Source of the DNA: Exiguobacterium oxidotolerans JCM 12280 | GTDB lineage: Bacteria; Bacillota; Bacilli; Exiguobacteriales; Exiguobacteriaceae | DNA: 64,000 nt | Reading direction: 5' to 3' | Assembly: GCF_000702625.1 (NCBI RefSeq) | Contig: NZ_JNIS01000001.1 | Span: forward strand, 2,980,001-3,044,000 | Shown here: positions 15,958-24,740 of the stretch, one piece after another | Numbering within the stretch: position 1 is the first letter of the stretch | How the letters are laid out: the number at the start of each line of letters is the position of its first letter | Position numbers and translations under genes: made by a program | The notes under the pieces: generated by a model | What the model was told of the DNA's origin: nothing | The model's input: only the letters and a program-made list of their open reading frames with translations | Database searches by the model: none

Positions 15958-15975
15958 AAGTGAACTTTGTCACAA
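15958..15975 (-). promoter_or_regulatory. Fnr/Rex-like box upstream of hmp
   Basis: On the minus strand, TTGTGA-n6-TCACTT lies about 90 bp before the hmp start. It fits the Fnr consensus TGTGA-n6-TCAC well and the Rex consensus TTGTGA-n6-TCACAA less well (two mismatches). Either regulator would make sense for a NO-detoxifying enzyme. Confidence 0.5.
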
Positions 15976-16029
15976 ACGTGCCATCGATTCGTCAAGAAAC
16001 GGACAAAAACCGTTGACTAGTGTCAGCGG

Positions 16030-17655
16030 TCAAGTCGGAATCCATAGTTTTGAGAAGTCGAGGTAACCGAACGAATCGATGACGAGGTTTTGCAATTCGA
16101 TCGGATAAGGAATGAGTCGCGTGTCATCAAACAGCGGGATGAAATAGGAGGCGTCGATGACGTAGCGCTCGAACGACTGGTGGAGCGGCATCCAGTCTTC
16201 AAACGGCGTGTCATCGTACTGCTGAATACGTCGCTCCATCTCCGGCATCTGACGGTACAGCTTGGCCGGCGGAGAATATTCATTCGTTAAGAACTGATGG
16301 AATGCGACCGTCAAGTTGCGTTCGAACACTTCCGCGTGGATCGCGAGATCGATGTCAGCGAAGGCATGCAGATTGGTAATACTTTCTTTGAACCCGACCG
16401 GAACGAATTCATAAGGGATGTGCTGGCGGTCGAACATCTCACATAACCAGTAGGTGACGTTTTCCGTGAAGTCCGTCAGTTTAATCCGGATTGGCCGGTC
16501 GAACGTGACGGGTGGTCCATCGGGAACGATATATTCTTGACTAAACTCACCGAGAAACCCGCGGACGTTCGGTGTACCGCGCTCGTTGAACTCGGTGATG
16601 AAAGGGCGGACGGAAGCAATCAAGCGGTGGATGTAGTGCCGCGCCTCCTCACTTTCGAAGACACCGCCCGGACGAGGATTCAAGAAAATCAGTCCGAATC
16701 CCGACTGGGTGGCAATCGTATCGGTTGCACCCGTTTCCGATAATGACGTCCGGTAGACCGGGTCATAAGCGTCCGGCATCTGGATGAACTCGATTCGGTC
16801 GAGCAACGCCCGGACGCCGTAAAAATTCGCGAACGCCTGTAAAACGGTTTTTTTATCATCTTGTTGCGTCAGCTGAAACGGACCGGTCCCGATTCCTTCT
16901 TTATGAATGCTCGTGTGAAGTGTCGCAAGCTTCGGTAAAATCGAGTTCCGTTGCTGATCAAGGATCAGGTCGACTCGGTACGGTCCGTTCGATTTAATCT
17001 GTTCGACGTGGCGATACGACCAGGCGTAAGCAGGAAAGGCGATCAGTTCCCGTAAACTTTTTGTGACATCTTTACTCGTCATCAGTGAACCGTCGTGGAA
17101 GCGGACGTCTTTTCGTAAATAAAGCGACAAGGTGTTGCCTTGCCAGGCATAGTGATGGGCAAGTTCCCCTTTAAGCAGACCGTCTTCATCAATCCAAAAC
17201 AAGCGGTTAAAGACATTTTGGACGAGGTGGGCACTATGGATATCGGCTGCTTCGAGCGGATGTGCCGTCAAGAAGGGGCGTTTCCGCGGAATGAGTAAAG
17301 CGTCGGATGCCGTTTGGACATAACCGAATTTTTGTTCGAGCCGCCGCATGAACCGCCCTGTCTGAGCAGGGGACCAGTCCCAACTGAGCTGCTCCGTCAC
17401 GGCGTCAATCGATTCGCGGTCGATCCGTTCGAGCAGTTGCCGGGCCAGTTCGCGCTCGACGTGGCGCAACCAGACGAGCTCCGATAAATGTCCCCGCCCT
17501 TGACCACTCGTGTAGTTCAGCCAACCGTCGTCTTGCCAGCGTGTCAAATGCCGTTTCGTCTGCTTCGGACTCAAATGGATCGTATCGGCCAGTTGCTGAA
17601 TCGTGTAATGCCCGTCGCGGCACTTTTTCCATAACGTAAAGAGATAACCTTCCAT
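16030..17655 (-). CDS. SgrR-like regulator with solute-binding domain
   Basis: The 541-residue protein has an N-terminal winged helix (YTIQQLADTIHLSPKQTKRHLTRW, about 20-43). An SBP_bac_5 domain follows (about 155-520, LKGELAHHYAWQGNTLSLYLR, VRFHDGSLMTSKDVTKSL). This is the SgrR/YbdO arrangement, where a periplasmic-binding-like domain senses a ligand in the cytosol and controls an adjacent transporter. AAGGAG sits six bases before ATG 17655, so I prefer it to the ATG at 17682. It is divergent from the MFS exporter at 17757, the likely target. Confidence 0.85.
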   Translation of the reverse strand: MEGYLFTLWKKCRDGHYTIQQLADTIHLSPKQTKRHLTRWQDDGWLNYTSGQGRGHLSELVWLRHVERELARQLLERIDRESIDAVTEQLSWDWSPAQTGRFMRRLEQKFGYVQTASDALLIPRKRPFLTAHPLEAADIHSAHLVQNVFNRLFWIDEDGLLKGELAHHYAWQGNTLSLYLRKDVRFHDGSLMTSKDVTKSLRELIAFPAYAWSYRHVEQIKSNGPYRVDLILDQQRNSILPKLATLHTSIHKEGIGTGPFQLTQQDDKKTVLQAFANFYGVRALLDRIEFIQMPDAYDPVYRTSLSETGATDTIATQSGFGLIFLNPRPGGVFESEEARHYIHRLIASVRPFITEFNERGTPNVRGFLGEFSQEYIVPDGPPVTFDRPIRIKLTDFTENVTYWLCEMFDRQHIPYEFVPVGFKESITNLHAFADIDLAIHAEVFERNLTVAFHQFLTNEYSPPAKLYRQMPEMERRIQQYDDTPFEDWMPLHQSFERYVIDASYFIPLFDDTRLIPYPIELQNLVIDSFGYLDFSKLWIPT

Positions 17656-17676
17656 CAGCTGCTCCTTCCTAAAAGG

Positions 17677-17706
17677 GGACATCGATTCGCGACGATGTCC
17701 GTTTTT
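17677..17706. promoter_or_regulatory. Hairpin with T run between divergent SgrR and MFS genes
   Basis: GGACATCG and CGATGTCC form a perfect 8-bp stem and are followed by GTTTTT on the plus strand. Between divergent genes this cannot be an ordinary end-of-gene terminator. It is either a transcription attenuator in the MFS leader, 50 bp before its start, or an operator for the SgrR-like protein. Confidence 0.45.
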
Positions 17707-17756
17707 AAATTAATCTGTCTTGTTTATCATACAGGTAGAGAATGGAAGGTGACAAT

Positions 17757-18992
17757 ATGAAATGGAAAGAAATACCTAAACCAATTAAAGTCAGACTCGT
17801 AACATCCTTTTTTAACCGGACGGTGTCGTTCGCCATCATGCCGTTCATGGCTTTATTGTTCGTCGATGCCTTTAACAAAGTCATTGCCGGATTGTTTTTA
17901 ATCAGTACCGTCTTTTTAAGTTTCTTCATCGGTTTGATTGGCGGATATCTCGCTGACCGTTTCCCGAGAAAACGGCTGCTTGTCCTCTCGACGACGGCAA
18001 CCGGATTGATGTTCTTGACGATGACGATCAGTCTTGCCGTCAATCAGATGGTTGCCTTCACGATTGCCTATGCGATCTTTACCGTCACGAGTAACATCGG
18101 CCGACCGGCGATGGGGGCGATCATCATCGACGCGACGACACCCGACAACCGGCGGGCGGTCTACGCAATCGATTACTGGTTAATCAATCTCTCGATTGCA
18201 CTCGGGACAGCACTCGGAGGCTGGCTCTACGTCAGCAACAGACTGTTCCTGTTCAGCTTATTGACGTGTACGTCGCTCCTCTTACCGGTCGCGTACCATT
18301 TCCTGCTCGACGAATCGAAACACGTCTGGCGGAAACAGCCGTTCCGGTCCGTCCTGACCGACATCACGAACAGTTACCGGATCGCCTGGCGCGACCGTCC
18401 GTTCGTCAAGGTCGTCCTCGGTTCGATGTGTATCCTTGCCGCTGAATTTTCGATGGGCAGTTACGTCGCCGTCCGGCTTGCGGACGAGTTCAAGACGGTC
18501 GAAGTTGGTAGTCTCCTCGTCAACGGTGTCCGGATGGTCAGTTTAATCAATATCGAAAATACGATTCTCGTCGTCTGTCTGACGTTTTTCATCCAACGGC
18601 TCGCGAACCGATTTTCTAGCCGGAAGACGCTAATCGCCGGACTGGCGTTATACCTGATCGGTTACATGACCGTCACGAGTGCGAATTCGATGACCGTCCT
18701 GTTGACGTTCATCTTCATCGCGACGATCGGGGAATTGTTGTACTCCCCGACGTTAAACGCTGAAAAAGCGAACATGATGCCGGAAGATAAGCGCGGCGCC
18801 TACTCGGCCTTTGCCGGGACGTCCCACGCCGGGGCCGACTTGATTTCACGCTCGACGATCATCCTCGGAGCGGTTTTAGCCCCGTTCATGATGAGTGTCT
18901 ATATCGGATTGATTGTCTTCCTCGGATTAGTCTTAGCGTACTCGGGACTTTATATGAAAGAAGTCGTCGAGACGAAACGAAACGTCTCGTAA
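17757..18992 (+). CDS. MFS exporter (multidrug type)
   Basis: The 411-residue protein has about twelve membrane helices and the MFS loop motif GGYLADRFPRKRLL (about 66-79). I start at ATG 17757 (MKWKEIPKPIKVRL), which has GGAAGGTGA just upstream. It resembles Bacillus MDR-type exporters that stand beside SgrR-family regulators. The GNAT and phosphatase genes follow closely, so all three may be co-transcribed. The exported compound is unknown. Confidence 0.83.
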   Translation: MKWKEIPKPIKVRLVTSFFNRTVSFAIMPFMALLFVDAFNKVIAGLFLISTVFLSFFIGLIGGYLADRFPRKRLLVLSTTATGLMFLTMTISLAVNQMVAFTIAYAIFTVTSNIGRPAMGAIIIDATTPDNRRAVYAIDYWLINLSIALGTALGGWLYVSNRLFLFSLLTCTSLLLPVAYHFLLDESKHVWRKQPFRSVLTDITNSYRIAWRDRPFVKVVLGSMCILAAEFSMGSYVAVRLADEFKTVEVGSLLVNGVRMVSLINIENTILVVCLTFFIQRLANRFSSRKTLIAGLALYLIGYMTVTSANSMTVLLTFIFIATIGELLYSPTLNAEKANMMPEDKRGAYSAFAGTSHAGADLISRSTIILGAVLAPFMMSVYIGLIVFLGLVLAYSGLYMKEVVETKRNVS

Positions 18993-19011
18993 TCAAAAAG
19001 GAGTGGATAAA

Positions 19012-19587
19012 ATGGAGGAATTGACAACGAAGCGGCACCGGTTACGACGCTGGCGCACGGGTGACGCCGAAGATTTATATGCCTATGCAAAAGATCCGCG
19101 TGTCGGACCGAACGCAGGCTGGGCACCGCATGCGTCCATCGACGAAAGCCGCACCGTCATCACGATGTTTCAGGAAGCGAATGATGGTTATGCGATCGTC
19201 GACCGGACGACGGACCACGTCATCGGCAGCTTCGGGATGCATGCGCGCCGGCCGGTCGAGGCGCTGGCTGACAAAAAACAAGTCGAGTTCGGATTCGTCC
19301 TGCACCCTGATTACTGGGGGCAGGGTCGGATGCCGGAGATTGTCGACGCGGCACTTGCTGTCGCTTTTGTGGAGCTTGAGATGGAGATCGTCTGGTCTGC
19401 CCATTTTGATTTTAACGGACAATCGCAACGCGTCATCGAAAAGATGGGCTTCCGCCACGTGCTCGACCGACCGTTCGTCATGGAGCGGATTGATGGGCGC
19501 GCGGTGACGAGCCGGTTGTACCAGTGGACGCGGGAGCGGTATGAAGCAAAACGCAAGCAAAGCGTATTGGAGGACTTAACATGCTGA
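19012..19587 (+). CDS. GNAT family N-acetyltransferase
   Basis: The 191-residue protein (MEELTTKRHRLRRWRTGDAE...) has the RimJ/RimL-like GNAT fold, with the acetyl-CoA loop around EFGFVLHPDYWGQGRMPE and the late FNGQSQRVIEKMGF. AAAAGGAG lies 9 bases before the ATG at 19012; the earlier GTG is too close to it. It is 20 bp after the MFS gene and overlaps the phosphatase start by seven bases, which indicates coupled translation. Acceptor unknown. Confidence 0.83.
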   Translation: MEELTTKRHRLRRWRTGDAEDLYAYAKDPRVGPNAGWAPHASIDESRTVITMFQEANDGYAIVDRTTDHVIGSFGMHARRPVEALADKKQVEFGFVLHPDYWGQGRMPEIVDAALAVAFVELEMEIVWSAHFDFNGQSQRVIEKMGFRHVLDRPFVMERIDGRAVTSRLYQWTRERYEAKRKQSVLEDLTC

Positions 19588-20219
19588 CGATTTATCTGAC
19601 GCGGCACGGCGAAACAGAATGGAATATAGCACAGAAGCTACAAGGCTGGTTGGATTCACCGTTAACTGAAAAAGGAAAAAGAAATGCACGTCAATTAGGT
19701 GCTAGATTAAAGGATATCGAATTTCAAACGGTTTATTCCAGTCCGAGTGAAAGAAGTTTATGTACGGCTCGATTGATGATGCAGGGACGGACGTGTCCGC
19801 TTGTGATTGAGGAGGATTTAAGAGAGATTCATTTTGGGGACTGGGAAGGGCAAGACAGACAGGTGGTAAGTGAGAACTATCCGCAAGCCTATTTCAACTT
19901 TTGGAATGCGCCACATCTGTATACATCAGAAACGGGTGAAAATTTCTTTGAGTTGAAACGGCGTGTTCTTGCGTTGCTTGAGGAACTCAAGAGTCGGCAT
20001 GAGACCGGAAATGTTCTGATTGTCACACATACGGTCGTCATTAAACTGTTGCTCGCGAGTGTGAAGGAACTACCGCTTGAAAAATTATGGTCAACACCCC
20101 CATTCATCCAGGACACATCCTTGTCGGTTATTGAATGTGTGGAGAATCAGCTTAAAATTGTGTTAGAAGCAGACATAAGCCATATCTCACAAGAGCAGGA
20201 ACAGGTTACGGAACGTTGA
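19581..20219 (+). CDS. Histidine phosphatase family protein (phosphoglycerate mutase-like)
   Basis: The 212-residue protein opens MLTIYLTRHGETEWN with the catalytic RHG (His9). It continues with LQGWLDSPLTEKGKRNARQLG, VYSSPSERSLCTA, the acid E in REIHFGDWEGQ, and VTHTVVIK with the second catalytic His. This is a cofactor-independent-style phosphatase of the PhoE/GpmB type acting on a small phosphoester. TTGGAGG precedes the ATG. The last gene of the MFS-GNAT-phosphatase run; a strong hairpin follows. Confidence 0.88.
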   Translation: MLTIYLTRHGETEWNIAQKLQGWLDSPLTEKGKRNARQLGARLKDIEFQTVYSSPSERSLCTARLMMQGRTCPLVIEEDLREIHFGDWEGQDRQVVSENYPQAYFNFWNAPHLYTSETGENFFELKRRVLALLEELKSRHETGNVLIVTHTVVIKLLLASVKELPLEKLWSTPPFIQDTSLSVIECVENQLKIVLEADISHISQEQEQVTER

Positions 20220-20261
20220 TCCAACAAGATAAGCATTGGAAAAATTGATTATATTTAAATA

Positions 20262-20320
20262 GGGCTGTCTGACGGAGGGGAAGTGGAACTTTTTTCTCCC
20301 TGTCAGACAGCCTTCTTTTC
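20262..20320 (+). terminator. Terminator with long stem
   Basis: GGCTGTCTGAC pairs perfectly with GTCAGACAGCC, with an inner GGAG/CTCC stem, and is followed by TTCTTTTC. Confidence 0.8.
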
Positions 20321-20337
20321 ATTAAGGACCACATTCT

Positions 20338-20703
20338 TCATACCTGTAATCGCGCTAACGGGGTCAAGGAAGACGTGCTTAACTCTTCGCTTTCGATAAC
20401 GATTGCAGTCAAACCGGTATCTGTTCTGGTTTCGTGCCATTCATCTTGATCCCAAAACACGGCATCACCGCTCTGGACTTTAATGGCTGTATCGGCTTCA
20501 CCTCTAACAAAACCTTCCCCGTTCACAATGACAAGCAGTTGGGGAACAACCGCTTGATGATAACCGATCACCCCGTCGACATCTAAATGGACACACCCTA
20601 TATGGACGGCCTTCTCTGTCTGCGTGATCCGTGACATTACAAAACCAGAGTCGAATTTTGTGATTTTTTTCCCGGTCTCTTTTGTGAATTGATACAGTTT
20701 CAT
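20338..20703 (-). CDS. Cupin domain protein
   Basis: The 121-residue protein (from MKLYQFTKETGKKITKF) has a single cupin barrel: VGYH-type first motif at IGYHQAVVPQLLVIVNGEGFV and second motif at GDAVFWDQDEWHETRT, with likely metal-binding histidines. Function ranges from binding to catalysis in this family. ATG 20703 is preferred because GGGGG lies 7 bases upstream. It stands alone, with a short membrane gene upstream. Confidence 0.75.
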   Translation of the reverse strand: MKLYQFTKETGKKITKFDSGFVMSRITQTEKAVHIGCVHLDVDGVIGYHQAVVPQLLVIVNGEGFVRGEADTAIKVQSGDAVFWDQDEWHETRTDTGLTAIVIESEELSTSSLTPLARLQV

Positions 20704-20736
20704 ATAATCCCCCCGATGCATTGTTTGCTACCTGAT

Positions 20737-20970
20737 TTAATTTCGCTGTCGTTTAGACATAACCAGTTGCAGGACGATGCTAATCAATCCTGCCATGACG
20801 CATTTGAATAAGTAGTTATCCGTTAGTCCCACGAGTACATATCCGTTAAACTTTTGAATGACGGTGGCTTCAGGGACCCAGTCGATGACAAGTCCAATCC
20901 CGAACAGTGCCGGTAGGCTAAGTGCTAGATAGACAATGAGGAAGACGAGAATCAGCATCTTGATTTTCAT
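20737..20970 (-). CDS. Small membrane protein (77 aa)
   Basis: Starts MKIKMLILVFLIVYLALSLPALFGIGL; hydrophobic segments lie at about 3-25 and 45-68, and the basic end is SKRQRN. GGGG lies 9 bases before the ATG at 20970, which I prefer to a TTG at 20985. Not recognised. It precedes the cupin gene on the same strand by 34 bp, so the two may be linked. Confidence 0.55.
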   Translation of the reverse strand: MKIKMLILVFLIVYLALSLPALFGIGLVIDWVPEATVIQKFNGYVLVGLTDNYLFKCVMAGLISIVLQLVMSKRQRN

Positions 20971-21100
20971 GAAAGGTAGCCCCAATCCGATTGGTTTTAA
21001 TTCATTCTACTTGAAAATGTAATTAAATACCAAATGAAAATCATTTAACGTATAACAACACTACCTTATGGAAGACTCGATGTGTGCTTTTTGAACTAAA

Positions 21101-21859
21101 TCACTTCTGGATCTGTCGTTTCGCTAGCAGCATCGGTAAGAAAAAGTACAGATTCATACTGATCATCGAAATGAGATAACTGCTCAAAATGGCGATGATT
21201 CCATTGACTCCAGTCTGATGTAAGATAAATTCTGGTAAAAAATAGGCAGCGAGTCCAATGGCGATGACCCATGTCCCTGACGAGACGGATAACCAGACGA
21301 TGACGACGAGATAAAGTAACCCGATCGCATAACTGACAGGGAGCGAAAACGTCACGGTCGGCGAATCGATGAAGCGGTCGGCAAGAACGGTCACCAAGAT
21401 ACTGACTGAAAATAAGCCGCCGAACAGTCCGAACAGTAGCTTTTGACGGACAGGACTGACCGGATGCGTCGACAGGTACCGCAGAATCAGCGCGAGGCAG
21501 ACGATGAGTAACACGACTGTGCTCGCAAAACTCGTAAGCAGCATCGCGCTGTAGGAGACGGCACCCGTAAAGAGCTGTTGAAAAAACGAAAAACTGGATC
21601 CGCCTACTAACACAAGTCCGAAGACTTGCAGCAATCCTTTCCAGTCAAAGGGAAGTTCGTTCGAAATCGACTGGATGTAAGCAGCCGGACTACCGCCGGT
21701 AATGGATTTGACCGATTTGCCGTCCGTCTCAGCGTCGCGCAAGTGATCCTCGAGTTCGCTGACGATGTCTTGCGTCGCCTGTTCATTTTTTCCGGAAGCT
21801 AACAAATAGATCTTTAAGTCGTCTAAAAAACGAGTTGATTCGGTGGATAAGGGATGCAT
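21101..21859 (-). CDS. HAAS-domain membrane protein, partner of PadR regulator
   Basis: Residues 1-60 form a soluble helical domain (STESTRFLDDLKIYLLAS...QDIVSELEDHLRDAETDGKS) of the HAAS/DUF1700 type, linked to about six membrane helices (75-250). Such proteins are encoded directly after PadR regulators, as here with a 3-bp gap. They are thought to act in a membrane-stress or membrane-anchored regulatory role. GGAGGAATG signals translation. The pair is probably autoregulated through the two palindromes at 22201-22262. Confidence 0.78.
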   Translation of the reverse strand: MHPLSTESTRFLDDLKIYLLASGKNEQATQDIVSELEDHLRDAETDGKSVKSITGGSPAAYIQSISNELPFDWKGLLQVFGLVLVGGSSFSFFQQLFTGAVSYSAMLLTSFASTVVLLIVCLALILRYLSTHPVSPVRQKLLFGLFGGLFSVSILVTVLADRFIDSPTVTFSLPVSYAIGLLYLVVIVWLSVSSGTWVIAIGLAAYFLPEFILHQTGVNGIIAILSSYLISMISMNLYFFLPMLLAKRQIQK

Positions 21860-21862
21860 GGT

Positions 21863-22183
21863 TCATTCCTCCTTTAAAATCTGATTGACGCTTGCTGAAA
21901 GGCTGTACCAGCGAGCTGAAAAAGCAGTCAGTTCGTCGCGTCCTGCCGAAGTGATGGCATAATACTTTCGTTTCGGTCCGCTCGGGGACTGGCGTTGCGT
22001 TGCTTCGATCCAACCGAGCTTTTGCATCCGCATCAATAACGGATAAATCGTTCCTTCGCTGACGTCAGCAAAGCCGTAGGTCGCAAGCTTCGTTGCCAGT
22101 TCATAACCGTAGACTTCTTCTTCTGCGATCAACGCAAGTAAACAACCGTCAAGAATACCCTTTAACATTTGAGTAGATGACAT
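21863..22183 (-). CDS. PadR family transcriptional regulator
   Basis: The 106-residue protein matches PadR: MLKGILDGCLLALIAEEEVYGYELATKL, then VSEGTIYPLLMRMQKLGWIE and the wing RKYYAITSAGRDEL. It lacks the long C-terminal coiled coil, as in the small PadR-s2 group. Its gene is first in a two-gene unit with the HAAS protein. Two dyads lie in the upstream region, so autorepression is expected. Confidence 0.9.
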   Translation of the reverse strand: MSSTQMLKGILDGCLLALIAEEEVYGYELATKLATYGFADVSEGTIYPLLMRMQKLGWIEATQRQSPSGPKRKYYAITSAGRDELTAFSARWYSLSASVNQILKEE

Positions 22184-22200
22184 ATGAATTCCTCATTTCA

Positions 22201-22262
22201 CTATCTTGTATTGCAAGGTAAATACAGTTTATCACTCAATAACTTGTAATACAAGGTAGTGA
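22201..22262 (-). promoter_or_regulatory. Tandem PadR operator dyads
   Basis: Two related palindromes, TATCTTGTATTGCAAGGTA (22202-22220) and CTTGTAATACAAGGTAG (22243-22259), lie 41 bp apart, about four helical turns, directly upstream of the padR gene. The core CTTGTA-n-TACAAG of the second is perfect. Confidence 0.7.
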
Positions 22263-22328
22263 GTGGAATTTTCCTAATAATTGAAAAAAACAAGTGCAAT
22301 CGACATTGATATGCAATATATTAGTTTT

Positions 22329-23012
22329 ATGGATAACTCAAAAAAGGCTCTTAAAATCAAGCGGACTTCCTTGAGTCAGGAAGTATATCAGCACTTGCAG
22401 CAACAAATCATCACCTTGGAACTGGCGCCGGGTGAAAAATTAAACGATTTGGAACTGGCGGAACAATTCGGTGTCAGCCGGACGCCGGTCCGGGAAGCAC
22501 TGAAAAAACTGGAAGAGGAGGGACTTGTCGTCTTTAAACCAGGTGCACGGACGAACGTGACGGCACTTGATGTCGTGCAAGCACGCGAGACATTCCCGAT
22601 CGTCGCGACGCTCCACGGACTCGCGAGCAGACTGGCAGTGGCACACATCACACAAGCGATGGTAGTGAAGTTACGGGCAGTGAATGCGGAGTTTCGGACG
22701 GCGGTCGAACGTGGTGATGCCCTCGAGGTGATGCGGTGTGATGATGCATTTCATCATGTCTTTTTAGAGGCAAGTCAAAACCAGCAACTGATTGACACGT
22801 TGAACCGGCTGACGCCGCTCATCCGCCGTTTGGAGTATGCCCAGTTTCGTCAGCACGGGCACGATTCGCTCGCTGATCACGAGGCGATTCTTGCGGCTTG
22901 TGATCAGCGGGACCCGGAAGCACTCGTCCGGACGACGGAACAAAATTGGAATGGTCTCGGACGACACCTGATTGCGGCTTTAGAGGAGGAAACGACATGC
23001 GACCCATCCTGA
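22329..23012 (+). CDS. GntR family regulator (FCD type)
   Basis: The winged helix (SLSQEVYQHLQQQIITLELAPGEKLNDLELAEQFGVSRTPVREAL) is followed by an FCD helical domain of about 130 residues. That domain carries conserved Asp and His positions (CDDAFHHVFLEAS, LADHEAIL) which commonly bind a metal and a carboxylate ligand. The start is uncertain: I use ATG 22329, but no strong ribosome binding site is visible there or at an earlier TTG. The gene overlaps the DMT exporter start by 16 bases, so the regulator probably controls and is co-made with the exporter. Confidence 0.82.
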   Translation: MDNSKKALKIKRTSLSQEVYQHLQQQIITLELAPGEKLNDLELAEQFGVSRTPVREALKKLEEEGLVVFKPGARTNVTALDVVQARETFPIVATLHGLASRLAVAHITQAMVVKLRAVNAEFRTAVERGDALEVMRCDDAFHHVFLEASQNQQLIDTLNRLTPLIRRLEYAQFRQHGHDSLADHEAILAACDQRDPEALVRTTEQNWNGLGRHLIAALEEETTCDPS

Positions 23013-23911
23013 TCGGCATCCTGTCGGCGATGTTTTTTGCCGTCACGTTCATCTTGAATCAATCGATGCAAGGAAGTGGGGGACACTGGATTTACAGTGC
23101 GGCCCTGCGGTTTTATTTGATGTTACCGTTTTTGATTTTGATCGTCGGCTATCGTCGTCGCCTTGCACGTGTGTGGTCTGCGTTGCGGACAGCACCGCGC
23201 TTTTGGCTGACCTACGGGACGATCGGCTTCGGTATTTTTTACAGCGGGATTTGTTTTGCGGCCGATTACGCACCGGGCTGGCTGATTGCCGGAACCTGGC
23301 AAGTGACGATTCTTGCGGGACCGTTGCTTGCACCACTGTTCAAACAAACGATTCCTTGGGCATCGCTCCGCTATTCGCTGTTGATTGTCATGGGTGTCCT
23401 GCTGATGCAACTGTCGGTCGCGGGTAGCGTGTCGGTGACGACGCTGCTACTTGGGGTCGTTCCGGTCATCCTGGCAGCAATCGCTTATCCGCTCGGGAAC
23501 CGGAAGATGATGGAACGATACGGGGATGACCTGGGGGTATTTGACCGGATTCTCGGGATGACACTTGCGAGCCTGCCGTTCTGGTTGATTTTGTCAGGTT
23601 TTGCGTACGTGCAGGTCGGTCTGCCGTCAGCGACACAAGTCGGTCAGTCGGGACTGGTTGCCTTGTTCTCCGGCGTCATTGCGACATCACTATTTTTTTA
23701 TGCGACGACGCTCGTCCGGACCGAACCGATCCGCTTGGCGGCTGTCGAAGCGACTCAATCGTTTGAAATCGTGTTCACCGTCCTTGGTGAGCTCGTCTTT
23801 TTACACGCGGTCTTTCCGAGCGGACTGGCACTGTTCGGGATGGTCACCGTCATGCTCGGGATGACGCTGCATAGTTTTCGGCAAACCAGCCCGAAGGTCA
23901 TGCCGGACTAA
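22997..23911 (+). CDS. DMT superfamily exporter (EmrE-like, 10 helices)
   Basis: The 304-residue protein has about ten membrane helices and internal repeat halves, as in the putative multidrug EmrE branch of the DMT superfamily (MRPILIGILSAMFFAVTFIL; later PIRLAAVEATQSFEIVFTVLGE). ATG 22997 has GAGGAGG 6-8 bases upstream, inside the end of the GntR gene, showing translational coupling. Substrate is likely a metabolite or drug; the GntR partner suggests a carboxylate-type ligand. Confidence 0.8.
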   Translation: MRPILIGILSAMFFAVTFILNQSMQGSGGHWIYSAALRFYLMLPFLILIVGYRRRLARVWSALRTAPRFWLTYGTIGFGIFYSGICFAADYAPGWLIAGTWQVTILAGPLLAPLFKQTIPWASLRYSLLIVMGVLLMQLSVAGSVSVTTLLLGVVPVILAAIAYPLGNRKMMERYGDDLGVFDRILGMTLASLPFWLILSGFAYVQVGLPSATQVGQSGLVALFSGVIATSLFFYATTLVRTEPIRLAAVEATQSFEIVFTVLGELVFLHAVFPSGLALFGMVTVMLGMTLHSFRQTSPKVMPD

Positions 23912-23966
23912 TATTTATTTCAACTACCTTAATATAAAAATAACTTAGCAAACGAGGGAATCAAGG

Positions 23967-24677
23967 ATGGTACTTACAGGAACACTTGTCAACACAGGGC
24001 TGATCATCATCGGGACGTTACTCGGCCTACTGTTTCACAAAATCCCGGAACGGACGAAAGAGACGGTCGTCCAAGCAATCGGTCTTGCCGTCGTCGTACT
24101 TGGTGTCCAAATGGGGTTGAAGAGTGAAAACTTTTTAATCGTCATCGGCAGTCTCGTCGTCGGTGGGGCGCTTGGCGAATGGTTACGGATTGATGAAAAA
24201 CTGAACCGGCTCGGCGAATGGCTTGAACTGAAAATCGGCCGGGGGCGCCCGTCGAACATCGCCGAAGGTTTCGTCACGGCGACGCTGATCTTCGTCATCG
24301 GTGCGATGGGCGTACTCGGAGCGCTCGACGGTGGCTTACGTCAAGACCACGACGTATTGTATACGAAAGGACTGATTGATGGGTTCACTTCGCTCGTCCT
24401 CAGTTCGACGCTCGGCATCGGCGTCATCTTCTCTGCCATTCCCGTGTTTCTCTATCAAGGGGCGATTGCTCTCGGTGCCGTCGCAATCACCCAATATGTT
24501 CCGGATGCCATCTTGCAACAGTTCATCGTCGAGATGACGGCGACCGGTGGGGTGATGATTTTAGCGATCGGCTTAAATCTCGCCGGTATCACAAAAATCC
24601 GGGTCGCAAATCTCCTGCCGGGTATCGTGATGGTAGCCTTGATTGTGACAGGTCTTCAACTATCCGGATTTAATTAA
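23967..24677 (+). CDS. DUF554 membrane protein (YdfK-like)
   Basis: The 236-residue protein has six to seven membrane helices and matches DUF554 (TGTLVNTGLIIIGTLLGLLF, DGGLRQDHDVLYTKGLIDGFTSL, GGVMILAIGLNLAGI). Its transport function is not settled. GAGGGAATCAAGG lies before the ATG. It is a single gene and ends at a shared bidirectional terminator. Confidence 0.87.
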   Translation: MVLTGTLVNTGLIIIGTLLGLLFHKIPERTKETVVQAIGLAVVVLGVQMGLKSENFLIVIGSLVVGGALGEWLRIDEKLNRLGEWLELKIGRGRPSNIAEGFVTATLIFVIGAMGVLGALDGGLRQDHDVLYTKGLIDGFTSLVLSSTLGIGVIFSAIPVFLYQGAIALGAVAITQYVPDAILQQFIVEMTATGGVMILAIGLNLAGITKIRVANLLPGIVMVALIVTGLQLSGFN

Positions 24678-24740
24678 AAAAACTGCGCCTTTCATCTCGG
24701 AGACATCTGTTGTCCACGAAATGAGGGGCGCAGTTTTTTT
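24676..24740. terminator. Bidirectional terminator
   Basis: AAACTGCGCC pairs with GGCGCAGTTT, with an inner TTTCAT/ATGAGG region. A and T runs flank it on both sides, serving the DUF554 gene and the convergent Nudix gene. Confidence 0.85.
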
